This document shows, one piece after another, positions 1-12,737 of a stretch of DNA of 64,000 nucleotides (position 1 is the stretch's first letter; every line of letters starts with the position of its first letter). The notes under the pieces were generated by a model, which did no database searches, was not told the DNA's origin, and saw nothing but the letters and a program-made list of their open reading frames with translations. The stretch spans positions 131,501 to 195,500 of the forward strand of contig CAJNDT010003046.1 of assembly GCA_905221615.1 (NCBI GenBank). Reading direction: 5' to 3'. Made by a program: the position numbers and the translations under genes. This DNA comes from Symbiodinium sp. CCMP2592. Its lineage: Eukaryota > Sar > Dinophyceae > Suessiales > Symbiodiniaceae.

Positions 1-423
1 AGACGGACAGACAGACATGCATGCACGCATGCATCAGTGGTGGGGTGCACGCACATGCCAAGGCATCGAATTTGGACGCTATGCTAGTCGTGATGGGCGC
101 AATGACTGGAGTTGTGATGACGATGGCAACGGTGTTAACTATCGATCCGAGCATCATACATCATCATCATCATCATACATTCAGCGTGCCTGAAGCCCAA
201 TGCTCTTGTGCAGCTTGGTCGGCAATGCCGTGGCACCAACACGCCATGCACCACTGAGGGCGGTCAGCAGAAACGGCCTCGCAACGTTGCAGGGGCATGT
301 CAGAGGCTGTTGAACGCTTAGAGGTTTAGGGTTTAGGGCCTAGCGGCCCAGGGTTTTAGGGCTCAAGGAAGACAGCCGGGAAGGAGGTTTTGGGTTCTGG
401 GTCTCTCCGTCTCGACCGGTTTA

Positions 424-770
424 GGACGCATCCGCTGGCTACCGAGGCTTCGGGTTGCCTCTCCGAGTCCTGAAGGAGCTCCCGGAGATCGCAAAATGCA
501 ACGCTAGCTGGTAATAAGAGTGAATGGGCAGTGATGATAACCGGAGTGAGGAGTATCCTCCATATCACCAAGGACAACGGACAAAACACATCAGACCACG
601 GATACCGCCACTTCGATTCTCAGCAAGCAAGTAGTCCCCAACATGCCATAGGCATACTCAGCGGCGATGCCTCAGCTTTCTAAACATCTGAGGTCACAGC
701 CCCCTCGCTTCTGCATCATCGAAAACCACGTGCTGCAAGTCCTCGAGGATTCCACCTGTTCTGTTCAGGG
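424..770 (+). other. Exon-like open islands, product unknown
   Basis: After an AG at the end of a TTTAG heptad, a plus-strand frame is open from 424 to about 506 (GYRGFGLPLRVLKELPEIAK) and ends before a GC that could be a donor. A second open piece lies near 688-770 (RFCIIENHVLQVLEDSTCSV). The pattern matches short exons between telomere-like introns, as in the recognised gene at 43879-48536. There is no family match, and about 27 open codons can arise by chance, so this is a weak call. Confidence 0.2.
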
Positions 771-1604
771 TTCCAATTTAGAAAATTTAGAATTCAGATC
801 TAGGGTGTCATGTTGAAGGAGTATGGTGCAGGATTGGGGGTAAACCCGAAACCCTAAACCCCAAACCCTCACCCTCAACCACCAAGCCCTAAACCCTGAA
901 CCCCTATAGATCCCTTAAAGGAACCCTAAACCCTTAAGCCCTAAACCCTAAGCGCTGAACCCTTGCAACTCTGGAGGTCTCGGTGAAGGCTTATCCGATC
1001 CTGGGCCCTTCTCGGAACTCCGCACCCCCCGGGTAATACCGGGGGCCTTCATAGTTTAATCACGTAAGGGTTCCTTTAAGGGCTCGTTTTAAAGGGGTCA
1101 GTAAGGATTACTATAAAGGGGTATGATGGGGGTTTAGCACAGGGGCCTCAATAATTACCTACACTATCTTGGGGGGGGGTTCCTTATTCTATTTATAGTG
1201 TAATATACACCAGGACCCTGCTCTAATGGTACTTCTTTTTTTTTTTTTTTGGGGGGGGGGGTTGGGGGGGCTCCTTATTATAGTTTTTGTATAATACACC
1301 AGGCTTCCCCTATATAAATGTTTGGGGGGAGAAACATACATGTTTGCGGGGGACAAACTAAATCTTCGACTTGCACCCCGAGACGCTTGTGGCGCTGTTG
1401 TTCCAGTAGCTGTTGAGAGCCACTGCAATTTCTCGACAGACCTGGCGCATACATGGATTCTGGTCTTAATGATCATGACGACGATTGCTATGTATTTCCG
1501 TTATCACGACAGTTCATTTTATCGTTGCTATGACGATTGTCTTTATGATTCTGACCACAAACTACTATACATATTACTGCTTACTACTATAGATACTGCT
1601 ACTT

Positions 1605-1695
1605 CGGTTGATGATATCGCATTACCCTAAAGACCCTAGACTATGTGAATTATGGTATGTTCCTTAAGATGGATAATGCAGGATTTATATCAACC
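1605..1695. mobile_element. Hairpin element family A, copy 1 (degenerate)
   Basis: Begins CGGTTGATGATAT and ends with ATTTATATCAACC, with the family's internal GACCCTAGACTATG..GAATTATGGTAT core. Related to the copies at 9469, 26455, 34725, 36799, 46208, 46478 and 47783. The 5' arm is diverged. Confidence 0.7.
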
Positions 1696-2175
1696 TTAAA
1701 CCCTAAACCCTATAGATCCCTTAAAGGAACCCCTTAAAGGTACCCCGAATAGAGCCCCTTTTTATCATCAACCGTAGGACCTGGAGTAGGCCCTTATTCC
1801 CTTTAAGAGGGCCTTTCAGGTTCGATTATGAGCCATTTGAAACCAAAAAGGGGACCCTTTTTACTACTCGGTTACTCTTGGGTCTAAACCCAGTCCTACG
1901 GTATATACCCTTAATATAGCTATCATATAGCCAGTTTATAGCCCATTCTAGGGTAGGGGTCCCCATTAAGGGTCCCTCCTTTTCCTACTATGAATATTAA
2001 GCTCTTTCTGCTGTCATCCGGTTCGGCCCCCAGCTCGGCGAGCCAATGAGGCTCGCGAACCGCCGCGTTACCGGAAGGGGGGGTCGGTATGTGGTACTAT
2101 AAGGCTTCCTTTACAGGGTTCCTTGTAAAGGGGTCTATACAAGGATTGCTATACGGGGTTTTATGCGGCTTTAGT

Positions 2176-2287
2176 TTAGGGGCTTTAATAATCAAATTAG
2201 AATAGGGTTTTGAGGTATTTTGTACTATAAGCATAATTAATGAGGAACCCCAAAACAGTACAGGCAATTATTCAGGCCCCTATATTA
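2176..2287. mobile_element. Hairpin element family B, copy 1
   Basis: The left arm resembles TATAGGGGCCTTAATAATTA followed by a GGGTTTTG block; the right arm is its complement (AATTATTCAGGCCCCTATATTA). It is about 110 bp and non-coding. Directly abuts a family C element at 2288. Confidence 0.7.
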
Positions 2288-2414
2288 CTTCCAGGATCAG
2301 GGGACTCAGTAAGGAAGGTTACAAGTACCTACTAGTAGGGGTAACTATACGTGATTATAAGTGTAGTTGCCCTATCTACAGCACTAGATACTAAGTCAAT
2401 GATCCTTTGAGTAG
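2288..2414. mobile_element. Hairpin element family C, copy 1 (degenerate)
   Basis: Starts CTTCCAGGATCAGGGGACTC and ends in a diverged complement (CTAAGTCAATGATCCTTTGAG). The middle contains repeated GTAACTATA/TTATAAGT motifs typical of the family. Confidence 0.6.
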
Positions 2415-2998
2415 GGGCGGTTGGTAGGTTCTGTGTAGACACGACTGCTGCCGGTTTTGCCTCTGCGGCTTCACCCCGGCTAGGCCGTGCCCGCAGGTCA
2501 TGAGCCAAAGCACGGGCTGCGCCTGGCACTGGGCTCCAAAGGCTTTCTGAGATCTGTGTTACAGTGTATGGGTTTAGGGTTTAGGGGTTTAGGGTTTAGG
2601 GTATTGACTGCATAATACAAGATCATTTCATATCATACGGTGCTACATCACATTGCATGAGTCTCTGTCGTCAGAAGTTGCCATACAAACAGGCGCAAAA
2701 CTTTGGCATGCTTTCCACTGTAGAGCTGCATCCGGACTGGAGCGAGACGCGTGAATGAATTCGTTCCTGAACTGCGCACTTCGGCCCGAATGAATATCTA
2801 CTTTACTTAGGGTTATAGGATTCTTTAAAGGGATCTTACAAGTTACAAGGCTCTGAATGAATAACTTTACTTAGGGTTGGGGGGTTCTTTGGAGGGAGCC
2901 TAGAAGTTGCAAGGGCCTGAAGGATTACTTTACTTAGGGTTATAGGGCTCTTTAAAGGGATCTATAAGTTACAAGGGCCTGAATGAATAACTAGCAGA

Positions 2999-3213
2999 TC
3001 GTGTCCCTGGCTGGGAGGCCTAGGCGGACCGCAAGGGATGGATCCGTGGCCAGCGTATTGCCTGGACAGTCTGGTGCATGAGCCTTGCTTGACATGCCGG
3101 GAAGCTTCCTTCACTCGAAAGGATAGAGAAGCTGTATCTGCATAAGCGGCCTAGAGGCGTCTGCCTGTCCCTGTGCTGTGCGGTAGGCTACCTGCTGATC
3201 GACCTGTCTTAGA
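2999..3213 (+). other. Exon-like open island, product unknown
   Basis: Two overlapping plus-strand frames are open. One covers 2999-3146 (contains PWPAYCLDSLVHEPCLTCRE). The other, about 3091-3213, contains LERIEKLYLHKRPRG and a hydrophobic run VCLSLCCAVGYLLIDL that could be a membrane segment. No splice signals are certain and no family is recognised. The island is flanked by a family C-like fragment on the left and CCCTAAA repeats on the right. Confidence 0.25.
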
Positions 3214-3442
3214 CTCGACATGAAGACCCTAAACCCTAAACCTTAAACACAAAACCTGAACCAAAAAATCTAAACCGTGAAGCAAACTATCCTAAATTCT
3301 GAACCTGGAACCCTTAAACCCTAAACACCATATATAACATCTGCAATCCGCCCATAAACCCTAAACCCTTATAGCTTGTAGATCCCTTTAGAGAGCCCTA
3401 AAGCCCTCAACAAACCCTTGTAACGTATAAATCCCTTTAATT

Positions 3443-3535
3443 ACTTACCTTTGGTTAGTAGGGAATGGAAGAATGGTAGTAATAGGAGTTATAATTGTAC
3501 TCCATTCCTCCATTCCCTACTAACCAAAGGTAAGT
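3443..3535. mobile_element. Hairpin element family D, copy 3
   Basis: A 93-bp near-palindrome: the left arm ACTTACCTTTGGTTAGTAGG continues into GAATGGAAGAATGG, and the right arm is its complement with about one mismatch. Arms are about 34 bp, the loop about 25 bp. The arm core (TTAGTAGGGAATGG) is shared with copies at 28837 and 36570, but the outer ends differ. Confidence 0.85.
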
Positions 3536-4542
3536 TTAAGGAACCCGAAAGCCCCAAACCTAAACTTCTTGTGGCGGAAGTTGCGAAGCAGAGTCAGTGC
3601 CCAGGTTTGGTGGGCTTCCTGCGGATTAGGGGTTATAGGAGTTAGGTTTAGGGGTTTATATAGGGGTTTAGGGGTTTATATAGGGGTTTAGGGATTGAGG
3701 GCTCCCTTTAGGGGCGCCATTTAATTAAGGTTCATTTAAGTGATCTGTAAGGGTAGAGTGAGGATGCAGTAGGTTTGTAGAAACTTAATGTTTGGGGGAT
3801 TGCGGGACTCTAAAGCATTGGGGCTTGGGGTTTAGGGGTTCAGGCGGGTTTTGAGGTTTAGGGTGGGAGGGGGTAGAGGTATAGTGTATAGGGAATGTCC
3901 AATCGTACTTACCGTTCGTATTTGTATGCTTTTTCCAGGCGTCTTTCAATGAGACCAATATCATTGTTGATGTCATGACAACTTGTCATCTCGTCGGAAA
4001 TACTATCATGGCCACTATGAGTCCTGGCATTGCTGGCCCAAGACTATTTCTCTCATGATTGCTGCTGTTGCCATTGTCATGGTAGCGGCTACTACCATTA
4101 TGACTACGACGATCCTGCCATTGCCGTCTGCACAAATCTCATTATCAGTATCAAAACCTTCACCATCTTGCATTGTCACAAACTAACTAGCTTATGCTGT
4201 CACCAGTGTCGCCGCGTTGTAGAGGCTCACAAAAGTAGCTTTTGCACATGGTTTTTGGACGTTTGCGGCCTCGAACAGCCCAACGCTTGACTATTGCGGG
4301 ATGCTTCAAACGAAGCAGCAGTATTTCGGCAATAGCAGTTTATAGTGCAAAAATTCAGAGATCGTCCTGCTGCTCTACACTATGCCAGTTGCATGATCAT
4401 AAGAAGAATCTTTCCGAGCCACTTTTTCTGCAATGATCATGCAGTCGAGCGGTCTTAAACGAGCTGGCAAGGCTGCTCTCTGCAGCCGGCCAGTGACCTT
4501 CTACATGCACGGCCGTGGAAAGAAGCCGCGCTCTAGATTACC

Positions 4543-4646
4543 ATAGGGGCCTTAATAATTAGACTGGGGTTTTGGGGCCCATTATACCATAAGTATAATA
4601 AGGAACCCCCAAAATAGTATTGGTAATCATTGAGGCCCCTATATTA
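4543..4646. mobile_element. Hairpin element family B, copy 2
   Basis: Left arm ATAGGGGCCTTAATAATTAG, then TTTTGGGGCCCATTATACCATAAG; right arm GGAACCCCCAAAATAGTAT..TGAGGCCCCTATATTA. The arms are complementary and the copy is well preserved. Confidence 0.85.
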
Positions 4647-4698
4647 CCGAACGAGTCTCACAGGCTCACCTGCTGCCACAGGGCTTTCGAGCCTCGTA

Positions 4699-4769
4699 GC
4701 TTCGTGCAAGTCTGCGAGTTAGGGTTTAGGGGGAGCTTCGTGCAAGTCTGCGAGTTAGGGTTTAGGGTT
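4699..4769. repeat. Tandem duplication ending in telomere-like heptads
   Basis: The block AGCTTCGTGCAAGTCTGCGA plus GTTAGGGTTTAGGG occurs twice in direct tandem with a unit of about 35 bp. Each copy pairs unique-looking sequence with two telomere-like heptads, so the heptads were copied with the unit rather than added to a broken end. Confidence 0.8.
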
Positions 4770-5836
4770 GCGTGAACAACCGAGGGTCATGTTTGCATGC
4801 AGCACCGAGAGCACACAAAATGCTTGACGGGTCAAGATTCATCTGCGAATGCAGCTATATTATACACTACTATTTTCCACAGTAGTATACTATAATATAC
4901 CATATTAATTACATTATGATATACTATATTATACTATAATAGACTCGATTACATTCTGTTTTATATTTCTAAGCCCAAAGAAAGCTTCTTGCAAAGCAAG
5001 CCGCCCGAAGCTCTTCTTCCTTAAGCGACGAGCATCGTTCCACTCCTCTTCGGAGTCCTAAGAGGAGCCGCAAGGGGTTTAGGGCCTGGGGGTTTTGGGG
5101 TTGGGGGTTCAAGGGTTTAAGGGGGTGTAGGGGTTTCCTTTAAGGGATATCTAAGGGATCTATAAGGGTACTATGTAGGGCTTTAGGTGTATATAGAGTT
5201 ATTATAGGAGTTTAGGGTTTAGGGGTTTAAAGCATCTTCTGCTCTGAAAGAGCTTCAACATGCATCTGACTTTTAAATGCGGCCGGAGGACCGTGTCGTC
5301 GCAAATCCCCTCGTGTCTGCCTTAGATTTTGAAGGCCTGACTCTTAACATTCGTAGACATGGCTTTTGTACTATGTTTACACGGTGTGTATTGGCTCTCA
5401 TGGTTATGGTTAATAGTTAGGAAAGGGTTTCGGGATATACTCCACTAAACCTGACTATCGTGATAATGAGGAACCCCCCAAAACAGTCCGAGCAATTATT
5501 CAGGCCCCCCCCCCATACTATGCTCTTCAGGACTGGCGGCAGGTGATCCAGGACAGACACCAGTGCCAGAACCCTTCGATCTCACCGGGGCATGAGCTGC
5601 AGCCTTGGCTTTCTTCTATACTAGCAACTATTCTAGTATATAGTGTATAGTATATAGCACATAGTATATAGTGTATAGTGTATAGGTCCTATACTATAGG
5701 AAGCAGGCGAAGAAAGCTCGAAGCAGCGCCGACGACAAGTTCTCAGGCAGAGTTATTTTCTGGTTAAAAGTTCGGGCTTGGGGCTAGACCTTGGGACGCA
5801 GTAAAGGTGATTTTACTGGTACTGGTATTCGTAACT

Positions 5837-5921
5837 CCAGAAAGTTGGAATATGGATTAATGGTAGGATGCCTTATAATTTACCTTAAAGGGGTTACGAT
5901 AATGATATTCCAACTTTCTGG
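5837..5921. repeat. Perfect 17-bp inverted repeat (hairpin)
   Basis: CCAGAAAGTTGGAATAT at 5837 is matched by its exact complement ending at 5921, with about 50 bp between. Same design as families A-F, but the arm sequence is different. Confidence 0.8.
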
Positions 5922-6839
5922 CTTCTACTGTAGCGGGATAGATTGCGAGGGCCTTTCCGGGCCAGGGAGCAGTCTGCAAGCTCAACTTGTCCGCAGTAAC
6001 GCCTGCGCAGGCCAGCAGTGAAAGGCAAATCGGCACAATCTGCCGGTCCTGTTAGGAGGATCACGGGGGGTTCCAAAAAGTGTAGCTGTGCTTAGAGGTG
6101 GCAGCCCTACTTACTGAGTCCCCTGATCCTTGGAGTGTCCGTGGGTTGCTCAACCCTCCAACTTTCTGCCTGAAGGTCTTCTGGTCGCAGCACATGCAGA
6201 ACAGGAAAATCAAGAGACCCAGTGTCACCTCGAATGCAATGCCGTCACACGGTGTGTGCTGAGTACTCCGACTAAATATGGCCAGGTGGCTAGTGCCAGA
6301 GTGATGTAGAACAAAGGCCTGCAAAGATTCGGGGCCTACCTATGTGACCGACTCGAGCTGCCATGCCGACATCACACTTGGTCCGACTGGCAATGGCTCT
6401 CGGAAGCAGTCTGCCGCTAAACCGCCGGGGCACCCGTGCGAGCTCTTGCTTGCGTGGCGGTTCTCATCCCCCTCGGAGCGACAACTTGACCAAGGAAGGG
6501 CCCACGTAACCAAGTTGTGGAAACCCTAAGCCCTCAACCCGGAAACCTTAGATGAACTATGATTTACTATAGATCCCTAGCGTGGTAGCTAAACTTATAA
6601 GTCCTTTAACAAGAACCCAGTCGCGGCTTAAATGTTACACCCTACACCCCTAAACCCTAAACCCCAAAACCCTTAAGCCCTAAACTCCCACACCCCGAAA
6701 CCCTAAACCCCTAAACGGTAAACCCTTAACTCAGCTCCGAGGCACCGCGGACGAGAAGGCCACAGACAACTTCACCGGACCTTGCGCCGACACTGCTGAC
6801 GCGAGGTTTACTTCAAGGATCGTGAGACTTAGTAACTAG

Positions 6840-7080
6840 GGTTCCTTAAAGGGCTCCTCAAGTGATCTATAGGGGTTCCTTAAAGGGATCTATGGGGTTT
6901 AGGGTTTAGGGTGTGCTTAAAGGATCATGGGACTTAGTAACTTTAAAGATCTATAGGTGTCCAGCGTCATGGGACTTAGTAGCTTTGAAGGCTTCCTTAA
7001 AGGGATCTATAGGGGTCCAGGGTACTTAAGGCATCATGGGACTTAGTAACTAGGGTCAATGGGGATCTATAATCTACAGG
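6840..7080. repeat. Degenerate 23-bp units mixed with family C fragments
   Basis: Several copies of GATCTATAGGGGTTCCTTAAAG-like units alternate with fragments of CATGGGACTTAGTAACT (family C arm). This shows the satellite seen at 12738-13681 and 24660-25366 in a dispersed, older form. Confidence 0.65.
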
Positions 7081-8517
7081 GTACTGTGAGAATTCCTTTG
7101 AAGGCTCGAGAGGGCTCACGACTACATCTAGCGGCCAGAAGAGTTGGAATAGGGCTTGGGATACGTATTAACAATAAAAACAGGCAAACTTATCTAAGGA
7201 ACCTACGGAATTAATGGTACTACTACTTACTCAGGCCCCGATATCATACCATGACAGTTTCTTACATCGGATGCAGATCCAGGAAATGACTGGGTCCATG
7301 CAAAGAACTCTATCCGAGGAATACTGGTAATTCACACATATGTTAGAAGGGGCCCCCACCCTGTAATAGTGGTACAATAGGAATATAATAGGGCCCTAAT
7401 CTAATCCTTATAGTCACTGCAGGGTAGGGGCAGCTTCTAACACATATGCAATACAAGACGAATGCCAAGAACAGAACAGCTGCAGTAGTCGTAGCGGGCA
7501 CAGCTGCAATGCGATGAAGGTACTACTGGCCCTGTATCGCACATCTCAAAGAGGAAAAGGAGGGACCCTCAATTGGGACCCGTACCCTATGTTGGGCTAT
7601 ATAATAGCTATATTCAGGGTATATACCTAGGGGTCCTCATTAAGGGTCCCACCCTTGGAACATCACAGTGCAGCGGTCCTGTGATCGACGCCGGCGTAAC
7701 TGCACGAGCGGCCGCATGCAGCGCATCCTGCCGTCACTTCTGCGGGAGGAAGCTCCATTTCACCATGCTCTCCCGGGTGTTTCTATATGTTTACAAATGT
7801 GTGTGTGTGTACGCACAACAACTGAAAATCATGCCCTTACGGTGTCATATCTGTTGCTGTGAGTATCTCTCCAAAACCACGAGAGAAATACAACGCCAAC
7901 TATAGGAGCCTCAGCCCTAAAGCCCGAAATCCGAAGCCCTATGCCGTATGCATCCCTGACAACAGCGAAGCGATTCTTTTTCACAAAGTTCTACCCTGCT
8001 ACGATTGACCTTCCAAGGCTGAAAGAGACACACGCCTATAACCTCTGTGTCGAAACTCTTGTCAAACCGCAGGAATAACACCATAAGACACCGTAGAAGG
8101 GTATACAACCCTTCCAAAACGCTGAAAGGTCGCGGTTAGGTCCGTATAGAACCCGTATCTACACCCTACCGGTGCCCAAGATCTGTGCCATAAGGGAATT
8201 TCTTTAAGTAATTCTTCCGGTCCCTATGTTAGAGACGGTGAAACTCTGAGAAATCCTGAACCTTAATTCCAGAAACCCCAAGCCCTGCGCCTTTTCAAAT
8301 TTCTGGGAGGCTTTATAAGAATCATAACAATGATACTAGTAAGAATCACAAAACTCAATGCTAATAATACTAATAAATCATAATCGTAGTAATCATATGC
8401 TTGTACTCACAATAGCAATAATCATAATACCAGGAGAAAGCGCCAAACCCCAAGCCCTAAACCCGAAGCACCCGTAATACCAGCAGAGATCCCTGGGAGG
8501 CGAAACCCTAAAGCCCC

Positions 8518-8605
8518 AAACCCCAACCCTAAACCCTAAACCCTAAACCCAAAACCCAAAACCCCAACCCTAAACCCTAAACCCAAAACCCAAAACCCTA
8601 AACCC
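8518..8605. repeat. Interstitial telomere-like block, CCCTAAA orientation
   Basis: Runs of CCCTAAA, with CCCAAAA variants between them, include three consecutive perfect heptads. Internal rather than terminal, and mixed with imperfect units. Confidence 0.85.
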
Positions 8606-8659
8606 CAAGACCTCCCCGAGACCCTAAGCCCCTGAGCCCCTCTAGATCCCTTAACGAAC

Positions 8660-8860
8660 CCTTAAAAGTTCCCTTCAAAAGGAGCCTTTAAGGGCTCCTT
8701 TTAAGGGCTCCTTTTTAGGGGCTCCTTTAAGAGGCTCCTTTAAGGATTCCTTCAAGGGCTCCTTTAAGGGCTCCTTTAGGGGCTCCTTAAAGGCTCCTTC
8801 AAGGGCTCCTTTAAGGGCTCCTTGAAGAATTCCTTTAAGGATTCCTTTAAGGGTACCTTA
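8660..8860. repeat. Short tandem repeat of GGCTCCTTTAAG type
   Basis: About ten imperfect copies of AAGGGCTCCTTTAAG occur here. The unit is partly self-complementary (CTTTAAG) and related to the TTCCTTAAAGGG satellite core. More copies occur at about 9190-9280. Confidence 0.75.
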
Positions 8861-8956
8861 GGCGCCGAGGCCGCCTTGAGCTCGGAAGACCAAAGTGCTC
8901 GGCTCAGCGCCTCCGCGTCGTCGCCTTCAAAGGGAGCCCCGGGAGGATCTAGGAAG

Positions 8957-9050
8957 TAAATTTAGGGTTTAGGGTTTAGGGTTTAGGGCTTAGGATTTAG
9001 GTTTTAGGGTTTAGGGTTTAGGATTTAGGGTTTAGGGTTTAAGGGTTTAG
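8957..9050. repeat. Interstitial telomere-like block, TTTAGGG orientation
   Basis: Perfect and near-perfect TTTAGGG heptads for about 90 bp, in opposite orientation to the block 350 bp upstream. Confidence 0.85.
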
Positions 9051-9468
9051 GGAAAGTAGGTCCCCCCAAATTTGGGGCCCTATGCTGCTAAGGGTACTTT
9101 ATAGGAACCCCCATCAAGGGATCTACTTTTTGGATTCTTCTGGGGGTCTGGATTTGAGAGCGGAGCAGAACGGACCCGAGGTTCGGGCTTAGGCCTTAAG
9201 GGTTCCTCAAGGGCTCCTTTTCCTCAAAAGGACCTAAAGGGGCTCCCTTTAAAGGGTTCCTTTAAGGGTGTTACTATAAAGATTTGGAAGAATTTTTGGG
9301 TCAGCGTTCAGGGCTTTGGGTTTTAGGTTAGGGTTGAGCGTTTAAAGTTTAGGGTGTAAGGTTTAGGCTCTAAGGTTTAGGGTTTATGGGGTCTCATTAT
9401 TTCAGGGTTCTTTCTGTGATCTGGGGCGGCTACACGGGCTTTACATCGGGCGCGGAATAAGTAGGTAC

Positions 9469-9572
9469 TACAGTTGATGATATAAATCCTGCATTACCCA
9501 TAATAAGAAATATACCATAATTCCCATAGTTTAGGGTCCTTAAGGTAATGCAGGATTTAGATCATCAGCCGT
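9469..9572. mobile_element. Hairpin element family A, copy 2
   Basis: Starts TACAGTTGATGATATAAATC and ends in ATCATCAGCCGT, with a complementary CTGCATTACC / GGTAATGCAG pair inside the arms. The length of 104 bp is typical of the family. Confidence 0.85.
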
Positions 9573-9680
9573 TTTATTCCCTTAAGAATCCCTACAAAAC
9601 TCTAGCAAGCTATACACGCCCCCGGCCTGGTCTGATCATTGCTTGAGGTGACGCTTCAGGTGTTCTTGTTGTTGAGGGTT

Positions 9681-9784
9681 TACTTGGAGGATCAGGGGAC
9701 GTAGTAAGCAAGGTTATATGTCCCCTAATTGGGGTTATAAGTATTTAGAAGCATAGTTACCTTATTTATAACCCTAGTTACTAG
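9681..9784. mobile_element. Hairpin element family C, copy 2 (3' end incomplete)
   Basis: Starts TACTTGGAGGATCAGGGGAC; the right side reads ACCTTATTTATAACCCTAGTTACTAG and then stops matching the family before the expected GTCCCATGATCC end. Confidence 0.7.
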
Positions 9785-12737
9785 GGCTTAGGGTTGAAGG
9801 CTTGAGGATCTCTTGAGCTCGGCTTGAGGCTTCAGGCTTTCATTTTTTGAGGTGCTGGTTTCTGTACGGGTTGAGGGCTTGGATGGCCCTGGGGTTCAGA
9901 GTTCAGGGTTCAGGATTTAGGCTTTGGGGCTTTCGCGTTTAGGACGTGTGGTGTCGGGGTTCAGGGTTTGGGGATAGGATCAGCATTCGAGGTCTGGGGA
10001 TGTTTTGGGCTTTAGGGATCGTTGTTTTTCGAGTTGAGCGCCTTTGGGGGCACGGGATGCAATGTGAGCTTGGCCCGTGTGCGACACCTGGCAGACATCT
10101 AGCAATGGCAGTGCTAACACCAGAAATGCAATGTTGATATGTAGAAACTAAACAATACATTCAAACGCTACAGACTATGACCTAGTCTTATTAAATAGTA
10201 CCACCAGCCGCACTACCACTACCACTACGACAACGACTACTCCTACTAGTCCTCCTAATGGAAAGCATAAGATAGCCATGGTAGCTTAGACCAGACTCCC
10301 TAACGAGAACCCAGGAAGGGTATAACTAACCCTGAATCCTAAAGCCAGAGTAAAGTAGCCCCTATAGCATCCCTTTTCGTAACCCTAACCCTAAACCGGA
10401 AAGAGGAACCTCAACCTAAACCCTAAACCCCGAAGAGGAACTTAAACCGGTAAGGCCTTCCGGAAGCTGCAATGTGAACCGCAAGTGCACGAAGTCATCC
10501 TGGGCCGCTTCGTTGGGTTTAGTCTTTGGGGTTGCAAAGCATGGACTTATGCCCAAAACTCTAAAAGCACATGAAACTAAAGTCTTAAACTCGAAACCCA
10601 TAAGAACCTAAAGACTTAAACTCTAAAGCCATAAGAACCTAAAGCCCTAAACTCGAAATCCCAACGGTCTAGCAACCTGGCCTTTGAGCTGGATGCCACA
10701 GTGATGCGGTCTGAAGCCCCACTGCTGTCTTGAAGGTCACCCGGCGCGGCGCCTGCGACTTTCCAGGGGGGCACGTACTCTTCAGAACTCGGGCCACTCA
10801 GAACTTAGCCCTAAACCACCCTAAGCCTTAAACCCTAAACCGCCCAAAACCCCAAGCCACCCTAAACCCGAAACCACCATAAACACCAAAACCACCCAAA
10901 TCCCTAACCCCTAAACCCTTACAAAACCCTAAACCCTACAAAACCCTAAACCCTATACCCCAAAACCCTTAAACGGCACTTCGATGCGGTCCTGCGGCGT
11001 TCTTCACCGCCTGCCGGAGCGAGTGGCTGATAGTTTAGGTTTTTTTGAACGCCTTTTTGAATTGTTCAGGGTTCAGGGCTTAGGGGAGAAGGAGCCTGAA
11101 ATGATTCCTCTGGGTTTCGTATTCTACTTATACCCTAAAGGAGCCCCCAAACCCTGTCCTGACTATGAAGCCCACTAAACTACACTTTCCGGGCCTGCGC
11201 CGCTGCTTTCTCGAAGGACTCGAGATCTTTGGAAAGTTCGACCTGGCAGCTCACGGGGACATAACAGAACGCTTGTCTTCAGGAGCTCTATAAACTCTAC
11301 TGAACTTAGACCAGCAGCAAAAAAACAATTTTAGCCGTAGCTCAGGGGTTAGAATAACCAAGGGTTAAGACTATGTCTAGGTACCCCTACTAAGTAAGGG
11401 TGACTAGGAGGTGGTCATGATGCGGGCCAGCCAAGCGACATAGTTCACGCCATGCAGGTGAATGGAAACGTCGTAGGAATCAGTGCCTGCACACGGGGCA
11501 AACATCACTCTTGGCTTGCTGGTCCGACCATGGCCCATGAACATCAAGACACCTAGGATTTGCTTCAGATCATACGGAGTCCGAGAACTAACTGGATATG
11601 ATGGTGCTGGTGGTGTGCTCAGAGTAGCTGTGCGCTGGCTTTTCCATGCTCCAAGCGGTGTTCTTCGTGGAATCGCGCTGGCAAAACCCCAAACCCTAAT
11701 CGAACGGCCTTAGTTGTTCTAGCTGTAGTCCTAGTATTTAGTAATCGTCGTCGCAGTCGTAGTCGTGGTAGTGGCGGAAGGAACACAATCACAATCATAA
11801 AAGGAAAATCAGCAGTATTTGCCGGAAAGCTCATGTGGGGGCGAATGAGATGACGTGACATGACGATGCTTCCTCTTGCTCTTTCCACACCTTCCCACAC
11901 TCCGATTCAGGGAAAGCATTTCGAACCAGTAATTACCTTTCAATGCGGCATCGCCTGCTGGTGCATACGGAAGAGATGCCGGCTGTGTCATGTCTGTCAC
12001 CGCAGCCACCTGCCCGCAGCTGGAGTCACGATGTTTGAGCATGTTCAGCCCTTCGACCCGTATAGGAGCCCTCCAATGCGTCAGAACTATTCCACGAGAG
12101 TTGTGCAGCGATAAGCAGGCTTTGGGAAATCGGATTAGTACCATCCACTGCCACATTATCATTATTTTTACTAACAGACAGCACTGTTTCTAATACTGTT
12201 CTTCTTCTTAGTGTTATAGTGACGTCTACTGTTGTCCATATTACTATAGTGATTGTCATGATTACTTGGAGGGGCAGGACTAAGTAAGTAGGTTCTAAGT
12301 AGAGTTCTAAGTACCCTAAAGGGAGCTACCCCAATTATAACCCTACTTACCAAGTAGACCCTAAACCCTAAACCCCGAAGATCCCTGTAAGGAGCCCTAT
12401 AGATCGGAGCCCTTTAAGACCCTTACTAAGTCCCCTAATCCTCCAGGTAGACCCCACATCCCTATAATAGCCCTTATAGCAATCCTTATAGACCCCTTTA
12501 AAGGTACCCTGAGCCCTAAACCCTAGAGATCCCCTTAAGGAGCCCTATAGATCCCCTTAAGCAACCCTATAGATCCCTTTAAGCAACCCTACAGATCGCC
12601 CTAGAGATCCCCTTAAGGAGCCATTGCAGGACACCTCATGCACAAGGCTCCGCCGCTCGTAGAGTCGAAAGCCTCCGATCGAAATCCGGGCTGCGGAGAG
12701 AGCGGCGCCGTGTCAGAGGATGTTGGGGTTCACTTCA

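Larger units (their letters stand above)
1..12737. other. Repeat-rich stretch with no long ORF
   Basis: No ORF here is long enough to call a gene. The stretch holds degenerate telomere-like heptads in both orientations, short hairpin elements (listed separately), T-rich and G-rich homopolymers near 1235-1270, TATA-rich patches near 4850-4960 and 5636-5690, and islands of 60-200 bp of ordinary composition. Several islands are open in at least one frame (near 424-506, 690-770, 2640-2755, 2999-3213, 4772-4850, 5938-6054) and could be exons of spliced genes. None shows a motif I recognise, and often both strands are open, so strand and product remain unknown. Confidence 0.6.

Noticed and set aside
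8518..9050. True chromosome end
   Set aside because: Heptads are degenerate, change orientation within 400 bp and continue into ordinary sequence on both sides.
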